Source: Delphinus delphis
Taxonomy: Eukaryota > Chordata > Mammalia > Artiodactyla > Delphinidae
Direction of reading: 5' to 3'
NCBI RefSeq assembly: GCF_949987515.2
Contig: NC_082686.1
Location: 49,825,559-49,889,558 of the forward strand
Length of the DNA: 64,000 nt
The notes beneath the pieces were generated by a model. It worked only from the letters and a program-made list of their open reading frames with translations. It made no database searches and was not told the DNA's origin. A program made the position numbers and the translations under genes. Below, piece by piece: positions 48,228 to 59,734 of this stretch (its first letter is position 1; the number at the start of each line of letters is the position of its first letter).

Positions 48228-48410
48228 GGCACAATCATTTAACCTCATACAATCCTGTAAGGTAGGTGCCATTATTATCTCTGTTTTCAGATAAATAAAC
48301 CAAGAGCCAGAGATTTTAATTAGTTGTCCAAGGACAACTGGTGGCGACAGTGGGTATGAACCAAGGCAGTCTGACTCTAGGGCCCCGTGCCCTTGCCTTG
48401 TATCCTGTAC
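48228..48410 (-). mobile_element. MIR SINE, second part
   Basis: atttaacctcatacaatcct, gtaaggtaggtgccattatt, tgtccaaggacaactggtgg and gaaccaaggcagtctgactc complete the MIR whose first part ends at 47640. Confidence 0.8.
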
Positions 48411-48754
48411 TATCTCTTTGTTAAACTGGGTAGTAGGTCTATTAAAGAGATTAGTTGATAAACACCATGTATTTACATACACTTATCACTGTTTCTCTGT
48501 TTTTATGATTCCTGTTAAAGTTTTTCATTTTGAAGTTAAAATATTTTAAAATTATTCTAAAGCATCTAAAGGATTCTGCCATTATTCTATCTACAAAGAA
48601 GAGAAAATAGTAAGAGAAGCTTTGTATTCCTGATGTATGTGAAGCTTTATATTTCTCATGAAGCTGTACCTTTCTGTAATATGTCTTAATATGTTTAATT
48701 GATCTTACGTGTATGTGACTGGAGTGGTATTGGGTAATGGGGCACAGTGTTAGT

Positions 48755-48935
48755 AGGGCTTATTCATTCATTTATTTAACATATATTTATTGATACATTA
48801 ATCTATTTCAAATATTGTAGATGATGTTGAAATAGCAATGAATAAGACAGACACGGTTCCAACTTTCATGGAGTTTATATTTTATTTATTCAATAAAGTA
48901 GACTGGTGAATTAGTGAAAGGCAATACAGTGATTT
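48755..48935. mobile_element. Ancient mammalian repeat fragment
   Basis: tattcattcatttatttaac, tatttattgatacattaatc, then aactttcatggagtttatat. Same old repeat type as at 35.3 kb. Confidence 0.5.
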
Positions 48936-48939
48936 GCAA

Positions 48940-49565
48940 TGTATTAGTGGACTTACTTATTTATTTAAATGAGTAATTGGACCAAGCACAAAGGTTGCTT
49001 TAAGATGTAGACTTAATTATTTCTGTCTTTGCATCCCAAGCAAGAGAAAGGAAGTAGGTTAATGGCCAGATGGCAAGTGACCATTTCTTTAGGACTTCAG
49101 AATATAATATGGAGAGATAGAGAAATGGCCTCATGGGAAAGTGCTCTAAAGTAATCAGAAACATTCAACTGGAAGTACATTGGAAATAAAGTTAAAGTAT
49201 CTTTAGTAATTTTTTTATTTGCCAAAGGAAACAACCCTCAACAATATAAGTTCAAGATAAAAGAGCAAGTAGTTGAAAAATTTATGAGTGTTCCATTATT
49301 ACCTTCAGAGATTTTCAACCAGAGCCTAGAAACATTGGAACATGCCTTAATTTTTGGTAATCAAACATATTTAACCACCAAGACAGAAAATGAATTACGC
49401 TAAATAGATTATTGGTTCTTCTTTATGGTAGACCTTTGCCACATTTCTAGTTATAATGGGAAGATCTGAGATTGTATGTTTGAAATATTGGCATTTCCAG
49501 AACAATATATTTTTGTGCAATTAAGAGAATTTTTGACGTGAGAAATATATTGTAAAATCCAGTAT
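48940..49565. other. Unassigned AT-rich sequence
   Basis: No gene, RNA or repeat recognised before the SINE. Confidence 0.45.
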
Positions 49566-49580
49566 GATATCTCCATCCTT

Positions 49581-49772
49581 TTTTTTTTTTTTTTTTTTTT
49601 TGCGCGGTACGCAGGCCTCTCACTGTTGTGGCCTCTCCCATTGCGGAGCACAGGCTCCGGACGCGCAGGCCCAGCAGCTCCGCAGCATGTGGGATCCTCC
49701 CGGACCGGGGCACGAACCCGTGTCCCCTGCATCGGCAGGCAGACTCTCAACCACTGCGCCACCAGGGAAGCC
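49581..49772 (-). mobile_element. CHR-type SINE with internal deletion
   Basis: Poly-T (49579-49601) is the complement of the poly-A tail. The body ends in the inverted head gccaccagggaagcc. The 10-bp TSD is perfect: ctccatcctt at 49571-49580 and 49773-49782. Compared with the copy at 63051 it lacks about 22 bp (the 'gtgagccatggccgctgagcc' part of the body). The open frames across it are artefacts. Confidence 0.96.
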
Positions 49773-49970
49773 CTCCATCCTTCTTATAATGATTATATTA
49801 TCACAGCTAGCTGGACACTTAACTCCAAGAATTTTTGTAGATATGTTAAGGCAAAAGCTTGGAATAAAGATGAAAACATACAAGAATGTACATTAATAAA
49901 GATGAGATGTAGGCTGAGCTGGTAAAATGAAGAGACATCTCCTCCAGTCCCCCTACCACAAGACAAGAAA

Positions 49971-52900
49971 GTCTCTACAAGACACCCACTTCAGACCTAG
50001 GGAAACATACAGACTGAAAGTGAGGGGATGGAAAAAGATATTCCATGCAAATGGACATCAAAAGAAAGCTGGAGTAGCAATACTCATATCAGATAAAATA
50101 GACTTTAAAATAATGTTACAAGAGACAAGGAAGGACACTACATAATGATCAAGGGATCAATCCAAGAAGAAGATATAACAATTATAAATATATATGCACC
50201 CAACATAGGAGCACCTCAATACATCAGGCAACTGCTAACAGCTATAAAAGAGGAAATCAACAGTAACACAGTAATAGTAGGGGACTTTAACACCTCACTC
50301 ACACCAATGGACAGATCATCCAAACAGAAAATTAATAAGGAAAAACAAGCTTTAAATGACACAATAGACCAGATAAATTTAATTGATATTTATAGGACAT
50401 TACATCCCAAAACAGCAGATTACACTTTCGTCTCAACTGCACATGGAACATTCTCCAGGATAGATCACATCTTGGGTCACAAATCAAGCCTCAGTAAATT
50501 TACGAAAATTGAAGTCATATCAAGCATCTTTTTTGACCACAACGCTAAGAGATTAGAAATCCATTACAGGGAAGAAAACATAAAAAAACACAAACACATG
50601 GAGGCTAAACAATACATTACCAAATAACCAAAAGATCACTGAAGAAATCAAAGAGGAAATCAAAAAATACCTAGAGACAAATGACAATGAAAACACGACG
50701 ATCCAAAACCTATGGGATGCAGCAAAAGCAGTTCTAAGAGAGAAGTTTATAGCTATACAAGCCTACCTCAAGAAACAAGAAAAATCTCAAATAAACAATC
50801 TAACCTTACACCTAAAGGAACTAAAGAAAGAAGAATGAACAAAACCTAAAGTTAGCAGAAGGAAAGAAATCATAAAGATCAGAGCAGAAATAAATGAAAT
50901 AGAAACAAAGAAAACAATAGGAAAGATCAATAAAACTAAAAGCTAGTTTTTTGAGAAGACAAACAAAATTGATAAACCATTAGCCAGACTTATCAAGAAA
51001 AAGAGAGGATTCAAATCAATAAAATTAGAAATGAAAAAGGACAGGTTACAACAGACACAGCAGAAATACAAAGCATCCTAAGAGACTAGTACAAGCAACT
51101 CTATGCCAATAAAATGGACAACCTGGAAGAAATGGAAAATTCTTAGAAAAGTATAAACTTCCAAGACTGAACCAGGAAGAAATAGAAAATATGAACAGAT
51201 GAAACACAAGTAATGAAATTGAAACTGTGATTTAAAAATCTTCCAACAAACAAAAATCCAGGACCAGATGGCTTCACAGGTGAATTCTATCAAACATTTA
51301 GAGAAGAGCTAACACCCATCCTTCTCAAACTCTTCCAAAAAATTGCAGAGGAAGGAACACTCCCAAACTCATTTTATGAGACCACCATCACCCTGATACC
51401 AAAACCAGACAAAGATACTACAAAAAAAGAAAATTAGAGACCAATATCACTAATGAATATAGATGCAAAAATCCTCAACAAAATACTAGCAAACAGAATC
51501 CAACAACACATTAAAAGGATTATACACGATGATCAAGTGGGATTTATCCCAGGGATGCAAGGATTCTTCAAAATACACAAATCAATGTGATACACCACAT
51601 TAACAAATTAAGGAATAAAAACCATATGATCATCTCAATAGATGCAGAAAAAGCTTTTGACAAAATTCAACACCCATTTATGATAAAAAATCTCCAGAAA
51701 AAGGGCATAGAGGGAACCTACCTCAACATAATAAAGGTCATATGTGACAAACCCACAGCAAGCATTATACTCAATGGTGAAAACCTGAAAGCATTTCCAC
51801 TAAGATTAGGAACAAGACAAGGATGTCCACTCTTGCCACTCGTATTCAACACAGCTTTGGAAGTCCTAGCTTTGGCAATCAGAGAAGCAAAAAAATAAAA
51901 GGAATACAAATTGGTAAAGAAGAAGTAAAACTGTCACTGTTTGCAGATGACATGATACTATACATAGAGAATCCTAAAGATGCTACCAGAAAACTACTAG
52001 AGCTAATCAATGAATTTGGTAGAGTAGCAGGCTACAAAATTAATGCACAAAAATCTCTTGTATTCCTATACGCTAATGGTGAAAAATCTGAAAGAGAAAT
52101 TAAGGAAACACTCCTATTTACCATTGCTACAAAAAGAATAAAATACCTAGGAATAAACCTACCTAAGGAGACAAAAGACCTGTATGCAGAAAACTATGAC
52201 ATCAATGAAAGAAATTAAAGATGATACAAACAGATGGAGAGATATACCATTGTCTTGGATTGGAAGAATCAACATTGTGAAAATGACTATACTACCCAAA
52301 GCAATCTACAGATTCAATGCAATCCCTATCAAACTACCAATGGCATTTTTCACAGAACTAGAACAAAAAGTTTCACAATTTGTTTGGAAGCACAAAAGAC
52401 CCTAAATAGCCAAAGCAATCTTGAGAAAGAAAAACGCAGCTGGGGGAATCAGGCTCCCTGACTTCAGATTATACTACAAAGTTACAGTAATGAACACAGT
52501 ATGGTACTGGCACAAAAACAGAAATATAGCTCAATGGAACAGGATAGAAAGCCCAGAGATTAACCCACACACATATGGTCGCCTTATCTTTGATAATGGA
52601 GGCAAGAATATACAAAGGAGAAAAGACAGCCTCTTCAATAAGTGGTGCTGGGAAAACTGGACAGCTACATATAAAAGAATGAAATTAGAACACACCCTAA
52701 CACCATAAACAAAAATAAACTCGGGCTTCCCTGGTGGCGCAGTGGTTGAGAGTCCGCCTGCCAATGCAGGGGACACGGGTTCGTTCCCCAGTCCAGGAAG
52801 ATCCCACATGCCGCGTAGCAGCTGCGCCCATGAGCCATGGCCACTGAGCCTGCGCGTCAGGAGCCTGTGCTCTGCAACGGCAGAGGCCACAACAGTGAGA

Positions 52901-53886
52901 GGCCCACGTACTGCAAAAAAAAAAAAAAAGCAAAACCCCCCCAAAACTCAAAATGAATTAAAGACCTAAATGTAAGTCCAGACACTATCAAACTCTTAGA
53001 GGAAAACATAAACAGAACACTCTATGACATAAATCACAGCAAGATCATTTTTGACCCACCTCCTAGAGTAATGGAAATAAAAACAAAAATAAACAAATGG
53101 GACCTAATGAAACTTAAAAGCTTTTGTTCAGCAAAGGAAACTACAAACAAGACGAAAAGACAACCCGCAGAATGGGAGAAAATATTTGCAAACGAATCAG
53201 TGGACAAAGGATTAATCTCCAAAATATATAAACAGCTCATGCAGCTCAATATTAAAAAAACAAACAACCCAATCCAAAAATGGGCAGAAGACCTAAATAG
53301 ACATTTCCCCAAAGAAGACATACAAGAAGCCAAGAAGCATATGAAAAGCTTCTCAACATCACTTATTATTAGAGAAATGCAAATCAAAACTACAATGAGT
53401 TATCACCTCACACCAGTTAGAATGGGCATCATCAGAAAATCTACAATCAACAGATGCTGGAGAGGCTGTGGAGAAAAGGGAACCCTCTTGCACTATTGGT
53501 GGGAATGTAAATTGATACAGCCACTATGGAGAACAGTATGGAGGTTTCTTAAAAACCTAAAAATAAAATTACCATATGACCCAGCAATCCCACTACTGGG
53601 CATATACTCAGAGAAAACCATAATTCAAAAAGACACATGCACCCCAGTGTTCATGGCAGCACTATTTACAATTGTCAGGTCATGGAAGCAACCTAAATGC
53701 CCATTGACAGATGAATGGATAAAGATATGGTACATATATACAATGGAATATTACTCAGCCAAAGAAAGGAATGAATTTGGATCATTTGTAGAGATGTGGA
53801 TGAAACTAGAGATTGTCATACAGAGTGAAGTAAGTCAAAAAGAGAAAAACAAATATCATATATTAACGCACATATGTGGAACCTAG
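49971..53886 (+). pseudogene. L1 ORF2 fragment (endonuclease-reverse transcriptase), inactivated
   Basis: In order: the endonuclease part (about 49971-50620), with the GDFN loop intact in open frame 50145-50627 and the later SDH motif reading FDH (SIFFDHNA). Then a decayed linker (50630-51300). Then the reverse transcriptase (about 51440-52460), with the intact catalytic motif [15 protein letters not shown] at about 51930-51974. Last is the C-terminus (53071-53886), with the cysteine-rich motif [18 protein letters not shown], where the second His-side Cys reads Tyr, and the tail [14 protein letters not shown]. The frame is interrupted by stops, small indels and a SINE. The family nicks DNA and reverse transcribes RNA; this copy is dead but its reverse-transcriptase active site is preserved. 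Confidence 0.93.
52724..52935 (+). mobile_element. CHR-type SINE inside the L1 ORF2
   Basis: Head gggcttccctggtggcgcag, box B gggttcgttccccagtcc, body 'gagccatggccactgagcc', end ggcccacgtactgc plus poly-A. A short target duplication remains (aaataaactc before, aaaactc at 52943-52949 after). It must be younger than the L1 it interrupts. Confidence 0.95.
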
Positions 53887-54099
53887 AAAAATGGTACAGA
53901 TGAACCGGTTTGCAGGGCAGAAATTGAGACACACATACAGAGAACAAACATATGGTCACCAAGGGGGAAAGTGACATGGGGGGGATGGTGGTGTGATAAA
54001 TTGGGAGGTTGGGATTGACAGATATACACTAATATGTATAAAATGGATAAGTAATAAGAACCTGCTGTATAAAAAAATAAAATTCAAAAAAAAAAAGAT

Positions 54100-55505
54100 A
54101 AGAAACTGAAAGGAGGGGCTTAAATCCAGGAATCCGCAACACAAAGACCTGCAATAGATCCATCAGAAGTGCTGACTGGGTTGCGTATTGTGGACTGGTT
54201 TGAGCAGTCACCTGTGAAGTCCATTACGAGGATAAGGCACTATTCCAGCTTTCATCTAAAGGTGAAATGCTCTTATCTGCAAAACCCTCCTTCTGTTATC
54301 CACTTGTTTCTTTGAGACATTTTACTTTTTCAGTTTTCCGGTTCACTCTTCTACTGCTTCAACTCTTCAACTTTAAAGAATGATTAATGACTTTCTTGGA
54401 ATTTGACCTTTAACTGTATTTCCTGGTTCCTGATTTTTGTATCTTTCTTTTGGCATGGTGTCTCTAAAAGTTAATCCTTTGGTTAAGGAGTTATTTGGCT
54501 TAGCTCTTGGGTTTCCAATGCGTCTGAGCTTCCATTACAGACAGCCTTATAGATGGCCTGGACACTTACTGGGCTAGTTACCAAGATCTGTTGGCCTGTA
54601 CTTGTCCATATGCAAAGAATGCCTGGTGTTGGTAGGCAGTAAAATAAAATTTGTCTACAACTGATATGTATCCTTTTAAGCTCTGAAACTTTCTTTAACA
54701 TTTTAAACTAATTTTGATTTACAAAAATCCAAACATGTTTCACAAACTTTCTTGCTTTTATAAGCAGAGTATAATGAGCAAAATATAAGCATTTCTTGAT
54801 GACTCATTTTAATTTTGAAAATTAACTACTATACCACAACATGAAAGAGAGTAAATGCACTTTACTAAATGGTCCCAGACAGCTATATATTTTGCATCCT
54901 TATGTCGTAATGATTTTCTTTTTTTTTTTCCAGTTGTTAAACTATCAAATAAACCGTTCCCCAAGATCTCCCTGAGATGTTGTTTGTAATTGAAAAACCA
55001 GATCACCAAACTGATTAAAATAATATCACTCATAAAAGTAGTTGACCTCTGGGTGATGGTTGATGGACTTTACTTTTAGCTAGGAGCCTAGAACCAACCT
55101 CTTCTCCCCACTCCTGCCCCCCACCAAGTGATTGCCTTTTCCAAAAGATAATTTCAGTGAGGCAGAGCCTGTTAAAGGCCAGTGAGTATAATTAAATTAA
55201 ATCCAGGAGCTTGGGACAGGCAAGCCAGAGTTAAGACTGTGAGCTTGAGTGGTACCAGTTTGAAAGGCAGCATTAGCTTTGGTTTCTGATGAAACAATCA
55301 TTTTGGTGCTACTTTGGAATATCTTTTCCAGTTGCTAAAACAGCCAAAGTCTGTGACTCTAGTCCCTGGAGAATATACCTTTGGGGACAGTGCTTATGCC
55401 TTTCAGAGTCCAAGAACCTTGTCTTCTTACCTGGATTCATGATTATACCCCTAATCTGCCCCAGGGTTCTCTCTCCTAGCTTTTCTCTGCAAGGTGTTTA
55501 CCCTC
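54100..55505. other. Unassigned sequence
   Basis: No gene, RNA or confident repeat. Only poly-T at about 54921-54930. Confidence 0.45.
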
Positions 55506-55518
55506 TTTTACCTAAGAA

Positions 55519-55810
55519 CAGAAGTCCGTCAACTACAGCCAGTGGGCCAAATCTGTTTTGTATATCTTACAAAGTAACAATGGCTGTTACATTTGTAAGC
55601 AATTGAAAAAAAAAAAAAGAAGAATATTTCATAACATGTGAAACGTATTTAAAATTCAAATATTTATGCCCATACATAAAGTTTTATTGGAATACAGCCA
55701 CACATTCATTTATGTATTATCTATGACTGCTTTAACATGGCAGATGACTTTTAGGCAAAATCTAAAATATTTATTATCTGGACTTTTACAAAAAATGTTG
55801 CTGACCTCTG
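55519..55810. mobile_element. hAT-type non-autonomous DNA transposon
   Basis: Left end cagaagtccgtcaactacag; right end atgttgctgacctctg, inverted. The degraded 8-bp TSD is cctaagaa at 55511-55518 and cccaagta at 55811-55818, 6 of 8 matching. Internal tracts ccaaatctgttttgtatatc, taaagttttattggaataca and aatctaaaatatttattatc fit a known hAT-Charlie family. No transposase. Confidence 0.85.
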
Positions 55811-55819
55811 CCCAAGTAG

Positions 55820-56930
55820 ATTGCATGAGTCTCTCCTTTCACCCCAGCATCATCCATCTTCTTACCTTCATTTTGTAAATAGGACCTTTCATAGCAACAA
55901 CAACAACTACAAAACACATATATGTTTTAAAATAGTATGTTTAAGGAAGGGAAAACATATTGCAGATATGTCCGTGACATTCCAGTGCAATATAAATTGC
56001 TGAATGTTGAATCCCCCCAGTTTGAATGATAGCAAAGAATTTAATCATGGGCACGTTTTCAGGAAGTGTTCAGAAATAAAGTCCTCATGGACATTGCCCC
56101 TCTGAAAGCCACATGGTGGAGTTATTTAGTCTCCACTCCCTTGGGAACTCTTAGTAATATACCTGGGCTAATATTTGTTGTGGCTCAAGTGATTTTCTCT
56201 CCTTTATCCTGGGGGAAGGGAACAGCAACCAAATGGAACATGCTGCTCCCACCCTGTGAAACTGCCAGGAAAGGGGGGAAAAACTATAATCATTCACTTC
56301 TCTTGTACGAGGCAGAAGTGAAGGAATAACCAGGAAACAAATTTATCAAGGGTCCCTCTGTGCAGACTGCACCATGCTTAATTTAGCTAAATACACGTAT
56401 ACACGAAAGGCACAGCCCTTATTTTGTAGGAGCCTGAGCCTGAAATCAGAATGTGAAGGTCAGACTGGTATGTATTTCTGACTCCAGAATGAAGCCCTCA
56501 GGCCTGCTGCTGTGTGTGGCCATGTTGGCTCAGTCTCTCTCTCTTCCCCATGTCTGCTTCCATATTCTGCTGGTTCTGGAGCACTGTAGGGGGTTCTCAG
56601 GGCATCATTCTTCCCTCTAAACTTTTGCCCACTCTGGACCTTCCCCAGGAATACCCTGTCTACTACATCCCTCTTAGGCAAATTCTATGCTAGACTCAAG
56701 AATTCAGAAAAATTCCCACTTAAAAAAATATATGGCTGCCTTGAAACACACCAAATGACTCTTCTAGCTTCTTATTATCATTTCATTCGTTGAGTATGGT
56801 CTTACATTTTCAGTGTATATTTTCTTTAAGTATTTTATTTGTGCTAGTCCTAATTCTTCAATTAAATGTCAATTCTTGAGGTCAATTAAAGGTTGTATCT
56901 TTATTTCTCATTGGAAAGTCCTAGCATTTA
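55820..56930. other. Unassigned sequence
   Basis: No gene, RNA or repeat recognised; a somewhat C/T-rich patch lies at 56490-56670. Confidence 0.45.
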
Positions 56931-56932
56931 CA

Positions 56933-56933
<1 letters not shown>

Positions 56934-56970
<37 letters not shown>
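56934..56970. repeat. (CA)n microsatellite
   Basis: About 18 CA units without interruption. The open frame spanning it is not a gene. Confidence 0.97.
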
Positions 56971-56974
<4 letters not shown>

Positions 56975-57610
56975 ATCCTCATTATTCATAGATTTTGTAT
57001 TTGCAAATACACTTATTTGCTAAAATATATTTGTAACCATAAAATCAATACTCGTGATACTTTCGTGGTCATTTGTGGATATGCAGAGTCCACAAAAATT
57101 TTGAATTTCCCCAAATGCATGTTCTAATTCTCATACTGTAAACAAGTATTCTTTTCATGGTCTAGTTAGTGCCATGTTTTAGGTAATTTGGTGCTTTTTG
57201 TTGGTGATTTTGTTTTTTAGAATCCCCTTAAGCATAGTGCAGAAGTGCTGTCTAGTGTTCCTCAGTGTAAGAAGGCTGGGATGCGTGTCACAGAGAAATT
57301 ATGAGTGAGATAGGCTTTGTTCAGGCATGAGTTATAGTGCTCTTGGCCATGAGTCCAATGTTAATGAATCACATTATACATTAAATAAGATGTCTTTGAG
57401 CAGAAACACACATAAAATAAGGTTATTTATTGATCTACTGATGAAAATGTGACCAGAGGCCCACAGGAACCTAAGCCTGTATTTCCCCTAGGAGCAATTG
57501 TTTGGTATTCAACTAGTTCAGTGTTCCCAGTGACTTTATAGAATATAATTACTACTACTGTAAATAATAAGAATTGATAAATATATACGCATGTATATAG
57601 GTATATAAAC

Positions 57611-57636
57611 ACGAATGAACTTTTGGGCCAACCCTA
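57611..57636. mobile_element. Mariner terminal remnant
   Basis: acgaatgaacttttgggcca followed by accc resembles the mariner terminal repeat (…cgaacgaactttttggccaaccc). It is followed by TA at 57635-57636. I see no body or opposite end, so it is a solitary terminus or a coincidence. Confidence 0.45.
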
Positions 57637-57852
57637 TATATATATAGGGCCAACTCTGGTACATAAGTTGTCCCACCCTCCATCATTCACCACTGTCAGA
57701 GTAAATATGCATCTAGCCTCAGTACAACGTGTGAAAAATCTGTTATTTGATGAGCTTCAGAAGCAGTTTAATGGATTAAGTTTTCCTGTTCTTCAACATC
57801 CAGACCTTCAGGATGTCCTAGTTATTCCTGTTATTGGACCTAGGAGCAAGTT

Positions 57853-58150
57853 GGGCTTCCCTGGTGGGGCAGTGGTTAAGAACCCTCCTGCCAATGCAGG
57901 GGACACGGGTTCGAGCCCCAGTCTGGGAAGATCCCACATGCTGCGGCACAACTAAGCCCGTGCACCACAATTACTGAACCTGTGCTCTAGAGCCTGTAAG
58001 CCACAACTACTAAGCCCACGTGCCACAATTACTGAAGCCTGCATGCCTAGAGCCCACACACCACAGCAAAGAGCAACCCCCCACTCGCCACAACTAGAGA
58101 AAGCCGGCACACAGCAACGAAGACCCAGTGCAGCCAAAAAAAAATAAAAC
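57853..58150 (+). mobile_element. Long-form CHR-type SINE
   Basis: Head gggcttccctggtggggcag, B box gggttcgagccccagtctgg, then repeated units (gccacaactactaagcccac, gccacaattactgaagcctg) and the end gcaacgaagacccagtgcag before poly-A at 58136-58143. It is the older long form like the one at 30679. No clear TSD. Confidence 0.92.
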
Positions 58151-58152
58151 AC

Positions 58153-58155
<3 letters not shown>

Positions 58156-58201
<46 letters not shown>

Positions 58202-58206
58202 TTTTT
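58156..58206. repeat. (AT)n followed by poly-T
   Basis: About 18 AT units directly followed by a T-run to 58206, next to the SINE tail at 58150. Confidence 0.97.
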
Positions 58207-58639
58207 CTTCCCAAGAAACCTGGGGTTATTGGTGGCTTCTTGGGCACTTTTGTGTACACTTTATGGACCCATGAGCCTGCAATACCTAAGTCTTTAGTTG
58301 TTCACTTTCTCATCCTATGCTTCCTGTCCCCCTCCAGATATATGCTTCTGACATTGGATTTCTAGTTAGATAAACAATTGAGATGAAAAGGAGCATGTCA
58401 TTTTGGTTATTGTGAAAGAACTTGATGCTACCTGTCTCTTGTCAAACCATAGTTTTCTCTTCATTTCAACATGAATCAACAGCCTGCCTTTACTTCAATA
58501 TCAGTTGCTTCAATATCAGTCAAGGGAAAAATAAGCTTTCATTCAGAGGTGACAAATATACAGCCCACTTGCCACCTCTCCCTTCTTGTTCGTGGTTCAT
58601 GTCGCTAATTACTCGTGGTACTCCTGCTGCACCCTGATG

Positions 58640-58872
58640 TAACTGTATTTTACAGAGAGAGGAGAGCTTGCTTCCTCTCTCTGCTCTCCACCACGTGAGG
58701 ATACAAGGAAAAGTCAGCAGTCTGCAACGTAGAGGAGGGGTCTCACCAGAACTTGACCATGCTGACATCCTGAACTTGGGACTTTCAGGCCACAGAACAG
58801 GGAGAAATGAAATTATGTTGTTTATAAGACAACCAGCATGTGGTTTGCAATAGCTGCCTGAACTATGACAAC
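58640..58872 (+). mobile_element. MaLR (MST/MLT1-like) LTR, 3' part
   Basis: In order: ctctctgctctccaccacgt, caaggaaaagtcagcagtct, aacttgaccatgctgacatc, tgggactttcaggccacaga, gttgtttataagacaaccag, and the end ctgaactatgacaaca. The 5' boundary was not recognised. Confidence 0.7.
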
Positions 58873-58879
58873 AGTGTGC

Positions 58880-59370
58880 TTGTAAAGCAAGCCAAGCCCA
58901 CCACTATTTGGGCTTGTCTTACAATACATTTTATAGACTCACAGGAGAGATAAGGATTGTAGATGTCAGTTAATTCACCCACATAATGGTTAAATTTCTT
59001 CTGCAATATCCCTGACAATAATTCATTTGGCTTCAACATCTCCAGTCGTGGTGAAATCTCATTGTATTTGGGAACCGCTGCAGTTTTGTCTGTCTGTGGA
59101 TCGAGCCAAAGTCTGCTTCTCTCTAATTTCTCCCCAACATTCCTCCTCATTCTGTTCTTTGAAGCTAAACAGGCCAAGCTGTTCTCTCTCTTTTATATGA
59201 GAATATTTAAATATCTAAGGAGAACACAGATGTTTTCCCTCTTTTCTTCCTTCAAGGCTCCTCAATCCCTTTGACTGCAACTGAAAAAGAGGATTTCAAA
59301 TCCTGTCAGGACAGAGGTCTCTTGAACACAGTTTGTCCAGGTGAAGTTCAGCTTATACCGAGTAGAATGG
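58880..59370. other. Unassigned sequence
   Basis: No gene, RNA or repeat recognised between the LTR and the SINE. Confidence 0.4.
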
Positions 59371-59372
59371 AC

Positions 59373-59541
59373 TGTGGCCTCTCCCGTTGCGGAGCACACG
59401 CTCCGGACGCGCAGGCTCAGCGGCCATGGCTCACGGGCCCAGCCGCTCTGCGGCATGTGGGATCTTCCCGGACCGGGGCACGAACCCGTGTCCCCTGCAT
59501 CGGCAGGCGGACTCTCAACCACTGTGCCACCAGGGAAGCCC
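59373..59541 (-). mobile_element. CHR-type SINE without tail
   Basis: The body is complete from the inverted box and head (ccactgtgccaccagggaag, then ccc) back to tgtggcctctcccgttgcgg. The 3' part 'gtgagaggcccgcgtaccgc' plus poly-A is missing on the left edge. No TSD recognised. Confidence 0.9.
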
Positions 59542-59734
59542 TGTCACCTTTATTTTTGGATACCCTGCGTCTAAAATCCACTCCTCCCACTCCTGAGTCA
59601 CCTTTTCCTGGTGGAATCCTATTCCTTCTGTGGAATTCAGACATCTTCCCTTACATCCTGTCCCCCTCCTTTGTTCTTAAAATCACCTTATATATACATC
59701 TTCATTTTGGCATATATCACATCGAATGGTGATT

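Larger units (their letters stand above)
49950..54098 (+). mobile_element. 5'-truncated L1 with SINE insertion
   Basis: It starts within the endonuclease part of ORF2 (clear homology from about 49971) and runs through ORF2 and a 3'UTR to a poly-A tail (54087-54097, before gataagaaactg). It lacks ORF1 and 5'UTR. The 3'UTR (acctgctgtataaaaaaata) differs from that of the minus-strand L1s in this window, so it belongs to another L1 lineage. It is interrupted by a CHR SINE at 52724-52935. No clear TSD found. Confidence 0.95.

Noticed and set aside
49447..49925. Several overlapping open frames on both strands
   Set aside because: They are translations of a CHR SINE and its flanks. The same frames recur at 52.7, 59.4 and 63.1 kb because the SINE recurs.
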